Origin: UPXZ01 sp047974405
GTDB taxonomy: Bacteria > Bacteroidota > Bacteroidia > Bacteroidales > Paludibacteraceae
Length of the DNA stretch: 11,014 nt
Assembly: GCA_047974405.1 (NCBI GenBank)
Contig: JBKECI010000009.1
Coordinates: 1 to 11,014 of the forward strand
Reading direction: 5' to 3'
Part shown: piece by piece, positions 9,003-11,014 of the stretch
Position numbering within the stretch: the stretch's first letter is position 1
Layout: each line of letters begins with the position of its first letter
Made by a program: the position numbers and the translations under genes
The notes under the pieces: generated by a model
Databases searched by the model: none
Told to the model about the DNA's origin: nothing
Seen by the model: the letters and a program-made list of their open reading frames with translations, nothing else

Positions 9003-9244
9003 TTTCAATAGTTATTTTGTGATGCAAAAGCAAAATCTATATCAATGTAAATGGGTTAAATCTCGATAACATCGTATTTTTCCAAATACTCGACAGATTT
9101 ACGAGGCGAAAGAGAAAATTCTGTTTTGTTTTTTAAAAAAACGGTATCAATAATATTTCTTCTCTTTTCGGGCATCAAAAGGGTTTTATAAAAGCGATAA
9201 GCGTATCTACCAAAACCGGTTCAATCGGCAGTTACTATTTTAAT
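9003..9244 (-). promoter_or_regulatory. Leader/promoter region of the GH115-led gene cluster
   Basis: The upstream gene is closed off by a strong terminator at 9245-9286, so transcription of the GH115 gene most likely starts in this 242-bp AT-rich stretch. I searched the minus strand for the Bacteroidales pair TTG...TAnnTTTG and found no good match. The nearest is TAGATTTTG at 9031-9039, which has one extra spacer base and no well-placed upstream TTG. A short hairpin (GTATTT/AAATAC with a 4-base loop) sits at 9074-9089. A 39-codon open frame lies at 9056-9175 on the same strand. Apart from these I see no riboswitch-like structure or operator. The existence of a promoter here is inferred from the layout, not from a motif. 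Confidence 0.4.
9056..9175 (-). CDS. Possible small ORF (39 aa) or gene remnant ahead of the GH115 gene
   Basis: An ATG at 9173-9175 opens a 39-residue frame ending with TAA at 9056-9058, 53 bp before the GH115 start. The peptide starts MPEKRRNIIDTVFLKNK and ends SPRKSVEYLEKYDVIEI. It is charged and Lys/Glu-rich, with no signal peptide, and its last 18 residues look helical and protein-like. Upstream of the ATG the frame stays open for another 15 codons to a TGA, and that part also reads like protein (GRYAYRFYKTLL). It could be a short real gene, the C-terminal relic of a decayed gene, or chance. I recognise no family. It lies between the terminator and GH115, so it would be cotranscribed with GH115 if the promoter is upstream of it. 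Confidence 0.25.
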   Translation of the reverse strand: MPEKRRNIIDTVFLKNKTEFSLSPRKSVEYLEKYDVIEI

Positions 9245-9286
9245 AAAAAAAAAGTCCGTTCCCGTTTAGAACGGAAACGGACTTTT
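9245..9286 (-). terminator. Intrinsic (rho-independent) terminator of the beta-strand-rich protein gene
   Basis: On the minus strand the arm AAAAGTCCGTTTCCGTT (9286-9270) pairs with AACGGGAACGGACTTTT (9266-9250) across a 3-base loop. This gives 17 base pairs including a single G-U wobble. A run of nine Ts (9253-9245) ends the stem and trails it. It begins 18 nt after the stop codon at 9305. Read on the plus strand, the wobble becomes an A-C mismatch and only four Ts follow, so the structure is built for minus-strand transcription. It separates the upstream gene from the glycosidase cluster. Confidence 0.9.
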
Positions 9287-9304
9287 CATCATTCACTTAT
9301 CAAA

Positions 9305-11014
9305 TTATTTACGAACGTCGTCTTTTTTAAATGTTTTATATACTCCCGAAGTACCATCGGTATATTTTACTTTCATTATCACCAGTCCGGCGGTGTTTTT
9401 CATCACCTTTTTACCTGTGAGGTCGAAATACTCTATAGACGAAACTTCTTTGTTTGCGTCAATGTATTTCACTCCGGTAGGTACATGCAGCATACCTGTG
9501 GTGTAGTCGTAAGTATAACCTACGGGCAAGTCGATGGTATCAAATCCATACATTCCGGATTCGATGTAGCTGTTGAATTTCAAAATCTGGTAGTCGCCTG
9601 CAGGGGGTGCTGAGATAATATTTACTTTTAACTTTCCTCCGTAATACAAGTCACCTTCCACGGTTATTTTATCTACGTCTGTACCGTTTACGTTAATAAT
9701 AGTTGTAGCTCCTCCTTCTCCCATATCAATTTTGAGAGAAAGGTTTCCGCCCAAAGTAAGTTTTCCGGTAATGGTACCGTTTAGTGTGGTTTGTAGCGAG
9801 CCAATAAATCCACTTCCCTTCAAAGTTGCTGTATCTGTAACCAATACTTCCGCAATTTGGTTGTTTACTGTAGTAGTAGGGTACGTATATGTACCAATTC
9901 CGTTGCAAAGCGTATCGTTTACCTCCAATACCCCGTCAGTAACCGTTACTTTTCCTAAGAAGTAAGGACTTGAACCATTTAATGTCCATTTTCCTTTTCC
10001 CACTTTATTGATATTGAAATCGGTAAAATTGCCGTAACTATCGGTAAGAATCGGTTTCAATTCACCGTCAAAAGAAGCATCTGTATTTAAGTATCCTATG
10101 TTATATGTCATTTTTCTTATAGACGGGCCCACGAGTTTTGCTGATTTGCTGCCTTTCAACTCTCCGATATTCTGAACGGTAGTACCATTGGGCGAAGGGG
10201 TTTCTGAATATGCCATATAAACGGAATCTCCTAAACTGATATAATTGTTTCTATAATTAGGATATGTTGCAAATATAGAGGCGTTGCCGGCTGTTGTAGA
10301 AACATTAACCTTGGCTAAAGAGTCAAAGGAGAAGTACATTTTCGACATACCCTTGATACCTGAAGTGCCGGCGCTACCTTTTGTTTGTAAGACATAATTG
10401 AGGTTTTTAACTCCTGTGATAGAAGATGTATAATTAAACACTTTGGAAAGTATGGTAAGTGTCTCTCCTGTCCCCTCTATAGGAGTAGTTATAGAGTATC
10501 CGGGTTGGAGAAAAGTGCCGTCGGCCACTATAAATTTGCTTGCAAGTTCGGCATTGGTAACGGTAAGAGTATCTTTGTTGACATATACCGGCATCAGATT
10601 TTTGGTGGATAGCCCCAATGAGGCGGTAGCATTTACTTTGATGGCTCCAGTGCCACTCAATATTTTGCCGGCTCCGTTTTTAATGGTGTATCCCGGAGCG
10701 TCAATGATGAGGTCTCCGGCTCCCAAGTCAAAATTTTTGCTTTGGGTTACCTCTTTGATAGGTGCCATAGCGTCTGAGAAAGTGATCGAATTGCCTTTTT
10801 GATAGCCTAATTCATTCGTTCCATCTGTGCTAAAATTAGCATCCAATTCGTTCCAATATTCGCTGTACATCCCTTTCCATACATAGGCTCCGGCGGTAAC
10901 GGCTGTTTTCTTAAATATAACATTGATGGATGATCCTCCCGCTACAACTTCTACGGACTCACTACCTGTTGCCACAGCATCGTAAGCATAATAATTGCCT
11001 GCATCGGTAAATGA
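9305..11014 (-). CDS. Large secreted beta-strand-rich protein, autotransporter-like repeats, T9SS-like C-terminal tail (5' end outside window)
   Basis: The last 569 residues of a longer protein are present. The frame is open to the right edge, and the GTG at 10973-10975 is an internal codon, not a start. No enzyme motif is visible. The sequence is rich in Gly, Thr, Asn and Val, with short alternating beta strands as in right-handed beta-helix or autotransporter passenger proteins. YVWKGMYSEYWNELDANFS (about residues 44-62 from the edge) resembles the 'W.G....W....NW' entry unit of such repeats. GKGKWTLNGSSPYFLGKVTVTDGVLEVND (about 339-367) matches the 'GtWtLsG...GkvtVtdGtL' repeat pattern. 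The final 45 residues (IEYFDLTGKKV, then GLVIMKVKYTDGTSGVYKTF) resemble a type IX secretion sorting domain, suggesting export to or beyond the cell surface. An adhesin or surface-coat role is possible. It is a separate transcription unit, so a functional link to the glycosidases is only positional. Confidence 0.75.
   Translation of the reverse strand, partial: SFTDAGNYYAYDAVATGSESVEVVAGGSSINVIFKKTAVTAGAYVWKGMYSEYWNELDANFSTDGTNELGYQKGNSITFSDAMAPIKEVTQSKNFDLGAGDLIIDAPGYTIKNGAGKILSGTGAIKVNATASLGLSTKNLMPVYVNKDTLTVTNAELASKFIVADGTFLQPGYSITTPIEGTGETLTILSKVFNYTSSITGVKNLNYVLQTKGSAGTSGIKGMSKMYFSFDSLAKVNVSTTAGNASIFATYPNYRNNYISLGDSVYMAYSETPSPNGTTVQNIGELKGSKSAKLVGPSIRKMTYNIGYLNTDASFDGELKPILTDSYGNFTDFNINKVGKGKWTLNGSSPYFLGKVTVTDGVLEVNDTLCNGIGTYTYPTTTVNNQIAEVLVTDTATLKGSGFIGSLQTTLNGTITGKLTLGGNLSLKIDMGEGGATTIINVNGTDVDKITVEGDLYYGGKLKVNIISAPPAGDYQILKFNSYIESGMYGFDTIDLPVGYTYDYTTGMLHVPTGVKYIDANKEVSSIEYFDLTGKKVMKNTAGLVIMKVKYTDGTSGVYKTFKKDDVRK

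Noticed and set aside
9031..9039. TAGATTTTG on the minus strand as a -7 promoter element for GH115
   Set aside because: It has a 3-base instead of a 2-base spacer within TAnnTTTG, no TTG at the expected upstream distance, and it falls close to the start codon.
9074..9089. GTATTT-TTCC-AAATAC hairpin as a second terminator or attenuator
   Set aside because: The stem is only 6 bp and AT-rich with no T-tract after it; such structures are common by chance in AT-rich spacers.
10973..10975. GTG as the start codon of the right-end gene
   Set aside because: The frame continues open and protein-like through the window edge, and no signal peptide follows the GTG, so the true start is outside.

Overview
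The window looks like Bacteroidota, most likely order Bacteroidales. It is moderately AT-rich, its genes lack Shine-Dalgarno leaders, and all of its exported proteins have short 'MKK/MRT + hydrophobic' signal peptides. It is packed with carbohydrate-active enzymes of types typical of polysaccharide utilisation loci (PULs), and one protein ends in a domain resembling a type IX secretion C-terminal domain. Genus and species cannot be told from the sequence.

All five clear genes lie on the minus strand, so transcription runs from high to low coordinates. The right end (9305-11014) holds the last 569 residues of a large secreted beta-strand-rich protein. It resembles autotransporter-type beta-helix passengers and ends in a sorting-like tail. 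A strong intrinsic terminator at 9245-9286 closes that transcription unit. A spacer of about 250 bp follows; it must hold the start of the next unit and also contains a possible 39-codon small ORF.

The rest is one co-directional run of four exported enzymes, probably one operon. In transcription order they are: a GH115 alpha-glucuronidase (6471-9002), a GH2 glycosidase with an extra C-terminal region (3531-6404), a GH106 alpha-L-rhamnosidase-type enzyme (597-3380), and an SGNH esterase related to rhamnogalacturonan acetylesterases (1-551, cut by the window edge). Gaps are 66, 150 and 45 bp. The 150-bp gap holds a low-complexity element that looks like a degenerate dispersed repeat.

Together the four enzymes would strip alpha-linked glucuronic acid, a beta-linked sugar, alpha-L-rhamnose and acetyl esters from a decorated acidic heteropolysaccharide in the periplasm. 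No SusC/SusD pair, regulator or backbone-cleaving enzyme is visible, so the target glycan cannot be fixed. A rhamnose- and glucuronate-containing pectin, arabinogalactan, gum or algal-type polysaccharide fits the set. I see no tRNA, rRNA, CRISPR array, insertion sequence or phage gene. The main novelty candidates are the enzyme combination itself and the surface or secreted protein beside it.
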